Positions 8,968 through 17,424 of a stretch of 64,000 bases of DNA are shown piece after piece. Location of the stretch: positions 1 to 64,000 of the forward strand of contig JAEWIL010000047.1 of assembly GCA_023387085.1 (NCBI GenBank). Direction: 5' to 3'. How positions within the stretch are numbered: the stretch's first letter is position 1; every line of letters begins with the position of its first letter. The notes below the pieces were generated by a model that saw nothing but the letters and a program-made list of their open reading frames with translations, was not told the origin of the DNA and did no database searches. A program made the translations under genes and the position numbers. Origin of the DNA: Pseudomonadota bacterium (GTDB lineage: Bacteria; Pseudomonadota; Alphaproteobacteria; Sphingomonadales; Sphingomonadaceae).

Positions 8968-10059
8968 TTATGCCGCCTTCACCTGACTGCCCGGTTGCGC
9001 ATTGAGCAAGCGGTCGGCCCAAAAGCCGCGATTGCCCAGATGCACCGCCAGCATACGCTCGCGCCGGTAATAAAAATGGCAGTTCGCCTCGAACGTGTAT
9101 CCGATCCCGCCATGGACCTGCAGATTCTCGCGCGCCGCCATTTCCAGGCATTTGATCCCCGACAGGCGGGCGGCTGCGGCTGCGGCGGGCAGATCGTCGG
9201 GCGACGATTCGGCGGCCCAGCCACCATAATAGGCGTTCGACCGCGCCAGTTCGGTTGCCACCGCGACATCGGCCAGCTTGTGCTTGATCGCCTGAAATCC
9301 GGCTAGCGGCCGTCCGAATATCTGCCGCTCCATCGCATAATCGCGCGCCATGTGCAGACAGGCTTCGGCGGCGCCGACCGCTTCGAAAGCCGACTGTACG
9401 GCTGCCTGATCGACAAGTCGGTCGAGCACGCCGGTGCCCGGCATCGCCTCGGCGCCCGCGCGCTCGAAATCGATCCGGTAATGCGGGCGCAGTTGGTCGA
9501 AGCTGTCGAGTCTGGTCCGCCGCACCCCGGGCTGATCGAGTTCGACCAGCGCGCAATTGCCGCCTGCGACCAGCACCACGGCGATATCGGCGATTCCGGC
9601 GTCGGCGACGGGGGACTTGACCCCAGACAGCGCGCCGTCCGCCAGCTTCGCCCCGGTCGCAAACACCGGCCCCGGCCCTTCGGCATAGGCAAAGGTCGCG
9701 ACCGCCTCGCCGCTCGCCAGCTTCGGCAACCAAGCGGCTTTCTGGGCATCGCTCCCCGCGAGCCGTATCGCCTCTGCCGCCAGCACGATCGAGCTCAGGA
9801 ACGGGACCGCGGCATTGGCGGCGCCCAGCGCTTCCATGATGACGCCAAGATCGAGCGCGCCGAGCCCCAGCCCGCCGTGCTCCTCGGGAATTGCGGCGCC
9901 CAGAAAGCCCATTTCGGCGAGTGCGCGCCACAGCGGCTCGTCCCATTCGGCACCCGAATCGATCAGCGTGCGCAGCCGGTCGTAAGGTGACATATCGGCA
10001 AGCAGCGCGCGCGCTTGCTCGCCGAGCATTTTCTGTTCATCGCTGAGGTCGAAATTCAT
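8968..10059 (-). CDS. Acyl-CoA dehydrogenase, small subunit type
   Basis: 363-residue ACAD-like protein: N-terminus MNFDLSDEQKMLGEQAR, helical N-domain, no SEP-x-x-GSD loop (the region reads FAYAEGPGPVF), and the C-terminal QVHGGIGYTFEANCHFYYRR motif. It fits the second, smaller subunit of a heteromeric ACAD. First gene of a two-gene operon with the large ACAD; its promoter faces the crotonase gene across an operator-A gap. Confidence 0.88.
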   Translation of the reverse strand: MNFDLSDEQKMLGEQARALLADMSPYDRLRTLIDSGAEWDEPLWRALAEMGFLGAAIPEEHGGLGLGALDLGVIMEALGAANAAVPFLSSIVLAAEAIRLAGSDAQKAAWLPKLASGEAVATFAYAEGPGPVFATGAKLADGALSGVKSPVADAGIADIAVVLVAGGNCALVELDQPGVRRTRLDSFDQLRPHYRIDFERAGAEAMPGTGVLDRLVDQAAVQSAFEAVGAAEACLHMARDYAMERQIFGRPLAGFQAIKHKLADVAVATELARSNAYYGGWAAESSPDDLPAAAAAARLSGIKCLEMAARENLQVHGGIGYTFEANCHFYYRRERMLAVHLGNRGFWADRLLNAQPGSQVKAA

Positions 10060-10098
10060 TGCAGGACTTGCCCCGTTGTTGCCACCTGTGTCATAGCG

Positions 10099-10110
10099 AG
10101 TTGTATAACT
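10099..10110. promoter_or_regulatory. Palindromic operator A, copy 3
   Basis: AGTTGTATAACT, one base off the perfect palindrome at 2176 and 6069, followed by the same AGGTCAA flank. It lies between the divergent small ACAD and crotonase genes and overlaps where their promoters must be. Confidence 0.55.
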
Positions 10111-10150
10111 AGGTCAACCATGACAAATGCCGGAAGAGGACGCTCTGCTC

Positions 10151-10951
10151 ATGCAATATGAAACCATCCTCGTCGATGTCGCCGATCATATCGCGACGAT
10201 CACGATCAACCGGCCTGAAGCGATGAACAGCTTTACCAGGCGGATGATGGACGAATTCGAACATCTGTGGAAGTGGATCGCGCGCGAGGACGATATCCAC
10301 TGCTGCGTCCTGCGCGCGGCCCCCGGAAAGGCCTGGTGCACCGGCGTCGACGTCAAGGAATCGCAAAAGGAAGGCGGCACGGTCGTCGACCTCGCCAACA
10401 TCTGGCATTGCGAGGATCCCGGCAATTACCTCGGCCCCAAGTCGATGAACTGCTGGAAGCCGGTGATCGCAGCGGTGCATGGCATGGCCGCAGGCGGCGC
10501 CTTCTATTGGCTCAACGAGAGCGACATCATCATCTGTTCGGAAGATGCGACCTTCTTCGACCCGCACGTCACTTACGGGATGACAAGCGCGCTCGAGCCG
10601 ATCGGCATGACCTATCATATGCCTCTCCACGACGTGCTCCGCATGGTGCTGCTCGGCAATGACGAACGCATCGGGGCGGGAACGGCGCTCCGGATCGGCC
10701 TCGTCAGCGAAATTACCACGCTCGAGGATCTGTGGCCGCGTGCGCAGGAACTGGCGGAGACGATCGCGGCGAAGCCGCCCGCGGCCACCGCGGGATCGGT
10801 TAAGGCGATCTGGGAATCGCTCGACCTGCCGCGAAGCGTCGCGCTCCAGCAGGGTCTCAAATATTGCCAGATCGGCAATCCCGTGGGCGTGCCGCAAGTC
10901 AACCGCGCCGCGCTGATGGCCGACAAGGCCAAGAAATTCACGGTTCGTTAG
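10151..10951 (+). CDS. Crotonase-family protein lacking classical Glu residues
   Basis: 266-residue enoyl-CoA hydratase/isomerase family protein. ATG at 10151 is preferred over 10127 because GGAAGAGGA stands about 10 bases upstream, whereas 10127 directly follows the operator without a ribosome binding site. ITINRPEAMNSF (17-28) and AWCTGVDVKE (61-70) are family motifs. By-eye alignment puts F118 and H139 at the two classical Glu positions (GMAAGGAFYW; FFDPHVTYG), so the chemistry is probably not plain enoyl-CoA hydration. First in a crotonase-ACAD-ACAD-thiolase run. Confidence 0.85.
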   Translation: MQYETILVDVADHIATITINRPEAMNSFTRRMMDEFEHLWKWIAREDDIHCCVLRAAPGKAWCTGVDVKESQKEGGTVVDLANIWHCEDPGNYLGPKSMNCWKPVIAAVHGMAAGGAFYWLNESDIIICSEDATFFDPHVTYGMTSALEPIGMTYHMPLHDVLRMVLLGNDERIGAGTALRIGLVSEITTLEDLWPRAQELAETIAAKPPAATAGSVKAIWESLDLPRSVALQQGLKYCQIGNPVGVPQVNRAALMADKAKKFTVR

Positions 10952-11037
10952 CGACGGCGTCAGCGCCGCCTGGCGCTCGCGTCAAAGACCGGTCGCACGG
11001 TCCCGATCAACGTTAGAGGGTGAGGAAACCAACGCGC

Positions 11038-12132
11038 ATGTCGATTTTGTACGACGAGGGGCAGCAGGCGATCGCGACCGAATCGCGCCGCGTGCTCGAG
11101 GCCCGGATGAGCAAGGAGGATCTGCTTCCTCTGCTCGAGGCAAGCGGGCGTTATCATGAGGGGTTCTGGACGACCGCGAAGGAACAGGGCTGGACCGCGC
11201 TGGCGCTGCCCGAGGCTTATGGCGGACTCGCGCTCGGCCTCGTCGAGCTCGGGCTGATCGCGCATCAGGCCGGCCGGACGCTGAGCGGCGCGCCCTTTCT
11301 CACCGCCAGCTTCGGGGCTGCCAAGGCTATCGAGCTCTATGGATCGGACGACCAGAAGGCGAAGTGGCTCCCCGGCCTCGCGAGCGGGAATGCGATCGGC
11401 GCGGTAGCCTTTGCCGAGGGGGCGGCCCCCCGCCCCGCGCAGCCGGCGCTGGCACTGTCGGGCAATCGGCTCGACGGCGTGAAGACGGGCGTTACGGGCG
11501 GGCTCGCCGCGGACATCGCTGTCGTCTTCGCCCAGGCCCCCGGCGGGCCGGCGCTCGCCGTCGCCGACCTGGCGAACGTGACGCGCCAGCCGATCGACAG
11601 CTTCGACAACAGCCGCCTCTACGCCGACCTCGCTTTTGCCGGCGCGCCTGCCGAAACGCTCGTCGCGGGCGAGGCGGCGCGCGCGGCGGCGCTCCATATC
11701 CTTGCACTTCAGGCGGTGATCACCGCGCATGAGCAGACCGGCGGCGCCGAGGCGATGATGGAGATCGCGCGCGACTACGCGGTGACGCGCAAGGCGTTCG
11801 GCCAGCCGATCGGCGCCTTCCAGTCGATCAAGCACCGGATCGCCGAACTCTATGGGCTCGTCGAACTCGCCCGCGCCAACTGCATTCATGCGGCGTCGCG
11901 CGAGGGCGAAGGTGATTTCATCGCCGCGGCCGCGGCCGCGCGGATTTCGGCGACCGAGGCTTATGACACCGCATCGCGCGACGGCGTTCAGATCCACGGC
12001 GGCATCGGCGTGACGTGGGAGCTTGGTCTCCACCTCCACTCGCGCCGCGCGCGCAGCCTCGCGATCGAACAGGGCAATTTGCTGTTCTGGGAAGATGTTC
12101 TTGTTGACCGCCTGACGGGAGAAGCCGCATGA
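11038..12132 (+). CDS. Acyl-CoA dehydrogenase, small subunit type
   Basis: 364-residue ACAD-like protein. ATG at 11038 is chosen since GTGAGGAAA lies 10-16 bases upstream; the GTG at 11020 is part of that ribosome binding site. The middle-domain loop reads AFAEGAAPRPAQP rather than SEP-x-x-GSD, and the C-terminus has QIHGGIGVTWELGLHLHSRR, both as in small subunits of heteromeric ACADs. It overlaps the following large ACAD by 4 bases (ATGA), indicating coupled translation. Confidence 0.88.
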   Translation: MSILYDEGQQAIATESRRVLEARMSKEDLLPLLEASGRYHEGFWTTAKEQGWTALALPEAYGGLALGLVELGLIAHQAGRTLSGAPFLTASFGAAKAIELYGSDDQKAKWLPGLASGNAIGAVAFAEGAAPRPAQPALALSGNRLDGVKTGVTGGLAADIAVVFAQAPGGPALAVADLANVTRQPIDSFDNSRLYADLAFAGAPAETLVAGEAARAAALHILALQAVITAHEQTGGAEAMMEIARDYAVTRKAFGQPIGAFQSIKHRIAELYGLVELARANCIHAASREGEGDFIAAAAAARISATEAYDTASRDGVQIHGGIGVTWELGLHLHSRRARSLAIEQGNLLFWEDVLVDRLTGEAA

Positions 12133-13334
12133 GCGACCTTGAAACCTTTCGCGCCAGCGCCGCCGCGTGGCTCGAATCGATGGTGCCGACTTATGGAAAG
12201 GCGGCGCGCCAGGGCCTGTCCGAAGCCGAAGACCTTGCGTTTGCCCGCCGATATCAGAAAGCGAAGTTCGACGCCGGTTATGCCGGGATCAACTGGCCGA
12301 CCGAGTTTGGCGGTCAGGGGCTCGGCCATCTCGAAAAGGTGACCTTCGACACCGAAGAAATGAAGCACGGCTTCCCCAGCTATTATTTCGGCATCTCGCT
12401 CGGAATGCCGGTGCCCGTGCTGATGCAGTTCGGCCAGGACAAGGACTGGGTGAAGGAGCGGGTGCTGAAGGCGCTGCAGGGCGAAGAGATCTGGTGCCAG
12501 CTCTTCTCCGAACCCTCGGGCGGCTCCGACCTTGCCGGGCTGCGCACGCGCGCCGAAACCGACGGCAACGGGTGGAAGATCAACGGCCAGAAACTGTGGA
12601 CCAGCTGGGCGCAATATAGCGACTACGGCGTCATCGTCGTGCGCACCGACCCCAATGTCCCGAAGCACAAGGGCCTCACCTATTTCTGGGTCGACATGAG
12701 GGCGCCCGGGGTCACCGTTCGCCCGATCAGGCTCGCCGGGGGCGACAGCCACGTCAATGAGGTCTTCTTCGACGATGTGAAGATCAGCGACGATCAGCGC
12801 ATGTCGCCGGTCGGCGGCGGCTTTGCGGTGGCTCTCGCGACCCTGATGATCGAACGCTATGTCGCGACCGACAGCGCGGGTTTCGGCCCCCACCTCGACA
12901 TGTTCGTCGATTTGGCGAAGAACACCGACCTCAACGGCCGCCCCGCGATCGAGGACGGCCGCATCCGCCAGCAGATCGCGCGCAACTATGCGATGCGAAG
13001 CGGGCTTCAGTCGATCACGGCACGCGCGATGGCGATGATGCAGGCGGGCATGACGCCCGGCCCCGAAGGGTCGCTCAACAAGCTAGTCTCGGTGCGCTCG
13101 CGTCAGAAGCTCTCCGAACTCGCGCTCGACCTTCAGGGCACGGGCGGCTTCCGCTTCGATCCGCATGCCTCGCAAAAGGAGGATTGGGCGTCGAGCTGGA
13201 TCAACGCGCCGACGGGCCGCATCGCCGGCGGCTCCGACGAGACCCTGCTCAACACGATCGCCGAAAAGATCCTCGGCCTGCCGCAGGATCACCGCCCCGA
13301 CAAGGGCGTCCCCTTCAACCAGATCCCCGCGTGA
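12129..13334 (+). CDS. Acyl-CoA dehydrogenase, large subunit type
   Basis: 401-residue ACAD with FSEPSGGSDLAGLRTR (126-141), KINGQKLWTSWAQ soon after, and C-terminal GRIAGGSDETLLNTIAEKILGLP. It begins inside the stop region of the small ACAD (ATGA overlap) and is followed after 54 bases by the thiolase gene, so dehydrogenation and thiolysis genes lie on one message. Third large/small ACAD pair of the region. Confidence 0.9.
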   Translation: MSDLETFRASAAAWLESMVPTYGKAARQGLSEAEDLAFARRYQKAKFDAGYAGINWPTEFGGQGLGHLEKVTFDTEEMKHGFPSYYFGISLGMPVPVLMQFGQDKDWVKERVLKALQGEEIWCQLFSEPSGGSDLAGLRTRAETDGNGWKINGQKLWTSWAQYSDYGVIVVRTDPNVPKHKGLTYFWVDMRAPGVTVRPIRLAGGDSHVNEVFFDDVKISDDQRMSPVGGGFAVALATLMIERYVATDSAGFGPHLDMFVDLAKNTDLNGRPAIEDGRIRQQIARNYAMRSGLQSITARAMAMMQAGMTPGPEGSLNKLVSVRSRQKLSELALDLQGTGGFRFDPHASQKEDWASSWINAPTGRIAGGSDETLLNTIAEKILGLPQDHRPDKGVPFNQIPA

Positions 13335-13388
13335 CGCCAAAGGGTTGAGACCCTCGCAGCACCGCTTCCACCAGAGAGGAACCCGGAA

Positions 13389-14639
13389 ATGTCCGAAGCC
13401 TATATCATCGACGCCGTCCGCACCCCGCGCGGGATCGGCAAGCCCGGCAAGGGCGCGCTGTCGCACCTCCACCCGCAGCACCTCGCCGCGACGGTGCTGA
13501 AGGCGATCCGCGACCGCAACAAGCTCGACACCGCGACCGTAGACGACATCGTCTGGTCGACCTCGACCCAAAAGGGCAAGCAGGGCGGCGACCTTGGCCG
13601 CATGGCCGCACTCTCGGCAGGCTATGACATCAAGGCCAGCGGCACGACGCTCGACCGCTTCTGTGGCGGCGGCATCAGCAGCGTGAACTTCGCGTCGGCA
13701 TCGGTGATGTCGGGCATGGAGGAGTGCGTCATCGCGGGCGGTACCGAAATGATGAGCTACACCGCCACCTTCGCCGCGGAGCAGGCGAATGCGGGCATCC
13801 AGCCGCTGGGGATGGGTTCGGGCAACCCCGCGCTCGACGAAATTCACCCGCAGTCTCACCAGGGCGTATGCGGCGACGCGATAGCCGCCCTCGAAGGCAT
13901 CCCGCGCGAGGCGCTCGACGCGCTGGCGCTCGTCAGCCAGCAGCGCGCCGACCGCGCGATCAAGGAAGGCCGCTTCGACAAGTCGGTCGTCCCCGTCTAC
14001 AACACCGACGGCACCGTCGCGCTCGACCACGAGGAATTTCCCCGCCCCGAAACCACTGCCGAAGGTCTCGCGGCGCTCAAGCCCAGCTTCGGCGCGCTCA
14101 AGGATTTCGACCTCGGAGGCGGCGTGACCTTCGCCAAGCAGATCCAGCGCCGCTATCCCGACCTTGAATGGGAGGGCGTCCATCACGCCGGCAACTCGTC
14201 GGGTGTCGTCGACGGCGCCGCCGCCGTCCTCATCACCTCGAAGGCCTATGCCCACAAGCATGGCCTCAAACCCCGGGCGCGCATCGTTGCCTATGCGAAC
14301 ATGGGCGACGATCCGACGCTGATGCTCAACGCGCCGGTTCCGGCCGCGAAAAAGGTGCTCGCAAAAGCCGGCCTCACAAAAGACGACATCGACGTCTGGG
14401 AAATTAACGAAGCCTTCGCGGTCGTCGCCGAGAAATTCATCCGCGACCTCGATCTCGACCGCGAAAAGGTGAACATCAACGGCGGCGCGATGGCGCTCGG
14501 CCACCCGATCGGCGCGACCGGATCGATCTTGATCGGCACCGCGCTCGACGAGCTCGAGCGTTCGGGCGGCCGTTACAGCCTTGTCACCATGTGCGCTGCG
14601 GGCGGCATGGCACCGGCGATCATCATCGAACGGCTCTGA
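13389..14639 (+). CDS. Acetyl-CoA C-acyltransferase (thiolase)
   Basis: 416-residue degradative-type thiolase that would cleave a 3-ketoacyl-CoA to acetyl-CoA (or propionyl-CoA) and a shortened acyl-CoA. The nucleophile C92 is in LDRFCGGGISSVN, H372 in GGAMALGHPIGATG, and the second Cys, C402, in MCAAGG; EINEAFAVV is also present, so the active site is complete. AGAGAGGAACC upstream gives a good ribosome binding site. Last gene of the 10151-14639 run and followed by a long hairpin. Confidence 0.92.
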   Translation: MSEAYIIDAVRTPRGIGKPGKGALSHLHPQHLAATVLKAIRDRNKLDTATVDDIVWSTSTQKGKQGGDLGRMAALSAGYDIKASGTTLDRFCGGGISSVNFASASVMSGMEECVIAGGTEMMSYTATFAAEQANAGIQPLGMGSGNPALDEIHPQSHQGVCGDAIAALEGIPREALDALALVSQQRADRAIKEGRFDKSVVPVYNTDGTVALDHEEFPRPETTAEGLAALKPSFGALKDFDLGGGVTFAKQIQRRYPDLEWEGVHHAGNSSGVVDGAAAVLITSKAYAHKHGLKPRARIVAYANMGDDPTLMLNAPVPAAKKVLAKAGLTKDDIDVWEINEAFAVVAEKFIRDLDLDREKVNINGGAMALGHPIGATGSILIGTALDELERSGGRYSLVTMCAAGGMAPAIIIERL

Positions 14640-14652
14640 GTCAATAACAGGC

Positions 14653-14695
14653 GGGAACGCGGGCGCGGGGACCGATACCCCGCGGACGCGTTCCC
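14653..14695 (+). terminator. Long GC-rich hairpin after thiolase
   Basis: GGGAACGCG pairs with CGCGTTCCC, enclosing an inner stem CGCGGGG/CCCCGCG with loop ACCGATA. It begins 13 bases after the thiolase stop. No T-run follows, so it would stop transcription only with Rho or act as an mRNA 3'-end stabiliser. Confidence 0.5.
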
Positions 14696-15050
14696 CTGCC
14701 CGCGGGAAAAGACCGCCACGCAGGGGACCGACCTCCAGGGTCGCGCGCCCCCCGCCTCCGCTTGCCCGCGCTCGGGCGGTGCGGAACCCGCCGACGAGAA
14801 GCCGCCGAGCGACCACGCCGCGCCTTTCCGCCTCATCCAGCGATGTTCGAGATGCCCTCGGACCAGGGGCGGTGGCAGGGCTTGTTCAGCACTGGCACGC
14901 TAATGCCTTGATATTGAGTTATTTTTACTTGGAGCGAAAATTTCTACCCCCACACTTACCCCACATTTCTGGCGATCTAACGATTGTTCGATTCACGAAA
15001 GGCCCCAATCGAATCTAGCTTTGGGCAAGCGGCGAGGGGAACAGAATCCA
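14696..15050. other. Intergenic stretch without a recognisable gene
   Basis: No credible coding frame. From about 14905 the base composition drops in GC. Two near-identical short direct repeats, TACCCCCACA (14945) and TACCCCACA (14958), lie here; such C-rich repeats might be remnants of an integrase attachment region, but nothing else supports that. Confidence 0.4.
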
Positions 15051-15353
15051 TCAATAGATTGTGTAGCCTCCGTCGATGACAATCGCGTCGCCGAGATGAA
15101 AGCTCGAATGGCGGCTCGCGAGATAAACCGCGATTGCCGAAAAAGCACCGCCCCTTTGGTTGCTCCATAATGTTCATTGCGCGCTGCGCCGTGGATCGAA
15201 GCCGTCGAAGCGATCGCCACCGTCGAACATGTCGCGGCGGGGAAGCCCGATGCCGGCATTCGCCTGATCGAGCCGGCCAAATTCTTCTAGGATAGTGCCG
15301 ACACCCGCCTTGACCGCCGCCTCGTCGGCGACATCAACGCGGGCGCAGCGGAC
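15051..15353 (-). pseudogene. Remnant of a short-chain dehydrogenase/reductase gene
   Basis: Three pieces of an SDR can be read on the minus strand in different frames. The first (about 15353-15240) reads VDVADEAAVKAGV...EEFGRLDQANAGIG, matching the stretch up to the NAG motif. The second (about 15240-15145) reads IASTASIHGAARNEHYGATK, the catalytic Ser and Tyr-x3-Lys. The third (about 15150-15051) reads AVYLASRHSSFHLGDAIVID followed by GGYTIY and a stop, the family C-terminus. The cofactor-binding N-terminus and the parts between the pieces are deleted. Clearly dead. Confidence 0.75.
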
Positions 15354-15749
15354 CTAAGGGAGCGACCGGGAGTGCCGTCGCTTTAACTCGGCAGGCGCGC
15401 GGCATCGTGGGCGGCGAATCATGCACCCCGCTTACCGGACGATGGTAAACACCCAATGAGCCCGCCTTGTCACATGCGCCATGATCGCTGTAAGTCGATT
15501 TATGTCTAACGGACCCGAAGACGCCACAACGTATAAGTATAGATGATGTTAGACAGCAATGTCGTAATCTGGCATAGATGTTTTATGGACTGAATGATGA
15601 ATTCAGGCGCGCATGGAGACTTGCGTGGGACCGAACAAGAAGCAAAAATATTTAGAAAAACGTATCAAATACATAAGCTTATATCCTAAATACCTCCCGC
15701 TCCGCCATTTCCCGTAACCCGGCGTCTCGCAACCCATGCCCAAAATGCA
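15354..15749. other. AT-richer intergenic stretch, no gene seen
   Basis: Roughly 400 bases without a supported coding frame. The part from about 15490 to 15690 is notably AT-rich compared with the rest of the window, which suggests imported DNA or decayed non-coding sequence. No insertion-sequence ends or tRNA are recognisable. Confidence 0.4.
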
Positions 15750-15775
15750 AAGGGCCGCCCTTGCGGACGGCCCTT
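15750..15775 (-). terminator. Rho-independent-like terminator hairpin
   Basis: AAGGGCCG (15750-15757) pairs with CGGCCCTT (15768-15775), with a short inner CC/GG stem and loop TTGC. Read on the minus strand it is followed by TTTGCATTTTG, a fair U-tract. It ends the transcript carrying the 24-codon ORF and, probably, the MFS gene upstream of it. Confidence 0.6.
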
Positions 15776-15801
15776 CCATTGTCGTGGCTGACGCGGAAAG
15801 C

Positions 15802-15876
15802 TCAGTCGAGCAGGGCCCCCGCGACGGAGGCCATGCTCACAAAAACTGCCGCGTGCGGCATTTGACAATGAGACAT
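15802..15876 (-). CDS. Putative 24-residue small protein or leader peptide
   Basis: A 25-codon frame starts at ATG 15876 behind AAGGAGG with 7-base spacing, the strongest Shine-Dalgarno match in this part of the window. The peptide begins MSHCQMPHAA and ends SVAGALLD, with a short hydrophobic centre. It lies 60 bases downstream of the MFS stop on the same strand, and a terminator hairpin follows 26 bases after its stop. I do not recognise the family. It could be a translated small protein, an attenuator-type leader, or chance; the ribosome binding site plus terminator argue against chance. Confidence 0.5.
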   Translation of the reverse strand: MSHCQMPHAAVFVSMASVAGALLD

Positions 15877-15936
15877 TCGACCACCTCCTTTCGCTTGTTG
15901 ACGATGATCGGAATGTGGGCGCCTTCCGGCATATAT

Positions 15937-17283
15937 TCAAGATGCTTCGCCGCCGGCCCCCGCAAGATCGCGCGCATAGGCCTTGAAGCCCATGGTCAGG
16001 ATGATCGCCGCCAGCGGCAGCGCGACGCCCGCGACCAACGCGATCGAATAACGCAGCGCGCCATCGTAACCGAACAGATGGTCGGTCAGCAGCGCCATCA
16101 GCATCGGCCCGAAGCCAAGCCCGACCAGATTGACGATGAAGAAATAGAGCGCCGTGACGCGGGCACGATATTCATTGGGGGTGATAAGCTGAAGCGCGAC
16201 CGTGCCGACTCCGTGCATCGTCAGCATCGGAAAGGCGACCGCGAGCAGGACGAAGGCAGGCACGGGCCCGGGCATTAGCGCCGCGGCAAGAAGCGGCGGC
16301 CCGCCGAGCAGGATCGACAGCCGCATCACACGCAGATGGGCATCGGCGACGCCCCGGCCGAACATCCGGTCGGCGAGCGACCCGCCTGCCACCAGCCCCG
16401 CCGCGCCGCCGGTCGCCATGATGATCCCGAACCACAATCCCGCCGTCGAGACGTCCATGCCATAGGTGCGCGCGAAGAAGGTCGGCACCCAGGCAATGAC
16501 GCCATACATCACCAGTCCGATCAGCGACATCCCCGCGAACAGCGCGCCCAGCGCGACCCGCTGGGCCCTGAGGTGCGCGAGGAAGCCAGGTGCGGCCCCC
16601 TCTCCCGTCGCCGCCGCCTTGACGCTTCCCCGGCGCACCGGTTCGCGAACGGTCAGGAGCAGCAGACAGACCAGCAGGCCCGGCGCCGCGACCCACAGGA
16701 AGATCGTGCGCCACGCCTCGACCGGACCGATCAGCGGCAGGTCGACCACCGGCGCCGCGAGCACCGCCTGGACGACGAACGACCCGAGGATCATCGCGAT
16801 TCCCGAACCGAGCGGGACGCCAATCGAATAGACCGCCATCGCACGCGCCAGCCGGTCGCGCGGGAAGACGTCGCTCAGCATCGAATAGGCCGCGGGCGAC
16901 AGCGCCGCTTCGCCGACCCCCACCCCCATGCGCGCGAGGAACAGCGTGGCATAGCTTCCCGCGAAACCGCATCCCGCCGTCATCACACACCACAGAGCCA
17001 CCCCGACGAGGATCAGATTCCGCCGGTTCCAGCGGTCGGCGATCCACGCGATGGGAAGCCCCAGCAAGGTGTAGAAGAGCGCGAACGCGAGCCCGATGAG
17101 CAGGCTGACCTCGGTATCAGAAATGTCGAGCGCGGTGCGAATCGGCGCGACGAGCAGGCTCAGGATCATCCGGTCGACGAACGACAGGGTATAGGCGATC
17201 AGCAGGACGGCAACGACGTACCAGCCATAGGCCGGACGCGGCCATCGATGGGATTCCGCCGCCTCGGTGCCTGTCGTCATCAC
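15937..17283 (-). CDS. MFS transporter, spinster-like
   Basis: 448-residue inner-membrane carrier with 12 predicted helices. N-terminal YTLSFVDRMILSLLVAPI, the loop GLPIAWIADRWNRRN (MFS motif A region) and MGVGVGEAALSPAAYSMLSD are typical of the spinster-like sub-family that is often tied to catabolic clusters in sphingomonads. It is divergent from a TonB-dependent receptor over a gap with operator B, so outer- and inner-membrane uptake are probably induced together. Cargo unknown. Confidence 0.88.
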   Translation of the reverse strand: MMTTGTEAAESHRWPRPAYGWYVVAVLLIAYTLSFVDRMILSLLVAPIRTALDISDTEVSLLIGLAFALFYTLLGLPIAWIADRWNRRNLILVGVALWCVMTAGCGFAGSYATLFLARMGVGVGEAALSPAAYSMLSDVFPRDRLARAMAVYSIGVPLGSGIAMILGSFVVQAVLAAPVVDLPLIGPVEAWRTIFLWVAAPGLLVCLLLLTVREPVRRGSVKAAATGEGAAPGFLAHLRAQRVALGALFAGMSLIGLVMYGVIAWVPTFFARTYGMDVSTAGLWFGIIMATGGAAGLVAGGSLADRMFGRGVADAHLRVMRLSILLGGPPLLAAALMPGPVPAFVLLAVAFPMLTMHGVGTVALQLITPNEYRARVTALYFFIVNLVGLGFGPMLMALLTDHLFGYDGALRYSIALVAGVALPLAAIILTMGFKAYARDLAGAGGEAS

Positions 17284-17343
17284 TCCCGTCTCCCGATTAT
17301 CGCTCGCCCTTGCACAGCAAGTCTGCCTGATATATACAATCAG

Positions 17344-17363
17344 TTACTTAGAAAACTAAGTAA
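17344..17363. promoter_or_regulatory. Operator B, copy 1 (8-4-8 inverted repeat)
   Basis: TTACTTAG-AAAA-CTAAGTAA, a perfect 8-base inverted repeat with a 4-base spacer, between the divergent MFS and TonB receptor genes. Related repeats occur in three other divergent gaps (21097, 24317, 27516). Probable repressor site. Confidence 0.65.
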
Positions 17364-17424
17364 ATTTGTAACCGAGTCAAGCGTGATCGGGACGCAAAAG
17401 AACAAACGGGTTGGGAGAAGAGAG

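Noticed and set aside
14945..14966. C-rich direct repeats as an integrase attachment site
   Set aside because: Only two short imperfect units, no integrase gene and no tRNA end nearby.
15181..15300. Plus-strand frame ending RLIEPAKFF near the SDR remnant
   Set aside because: The minus strand of the same bases gives clear SDR segments, so the plus-strand reading is a shadow.
16336..17424. Long 5' extension of the TonB receptor frame
   Set aside because: It is the antisense of the MFS gene, and only the start at 17425 gives a signal peptide and a ribosome binding site.
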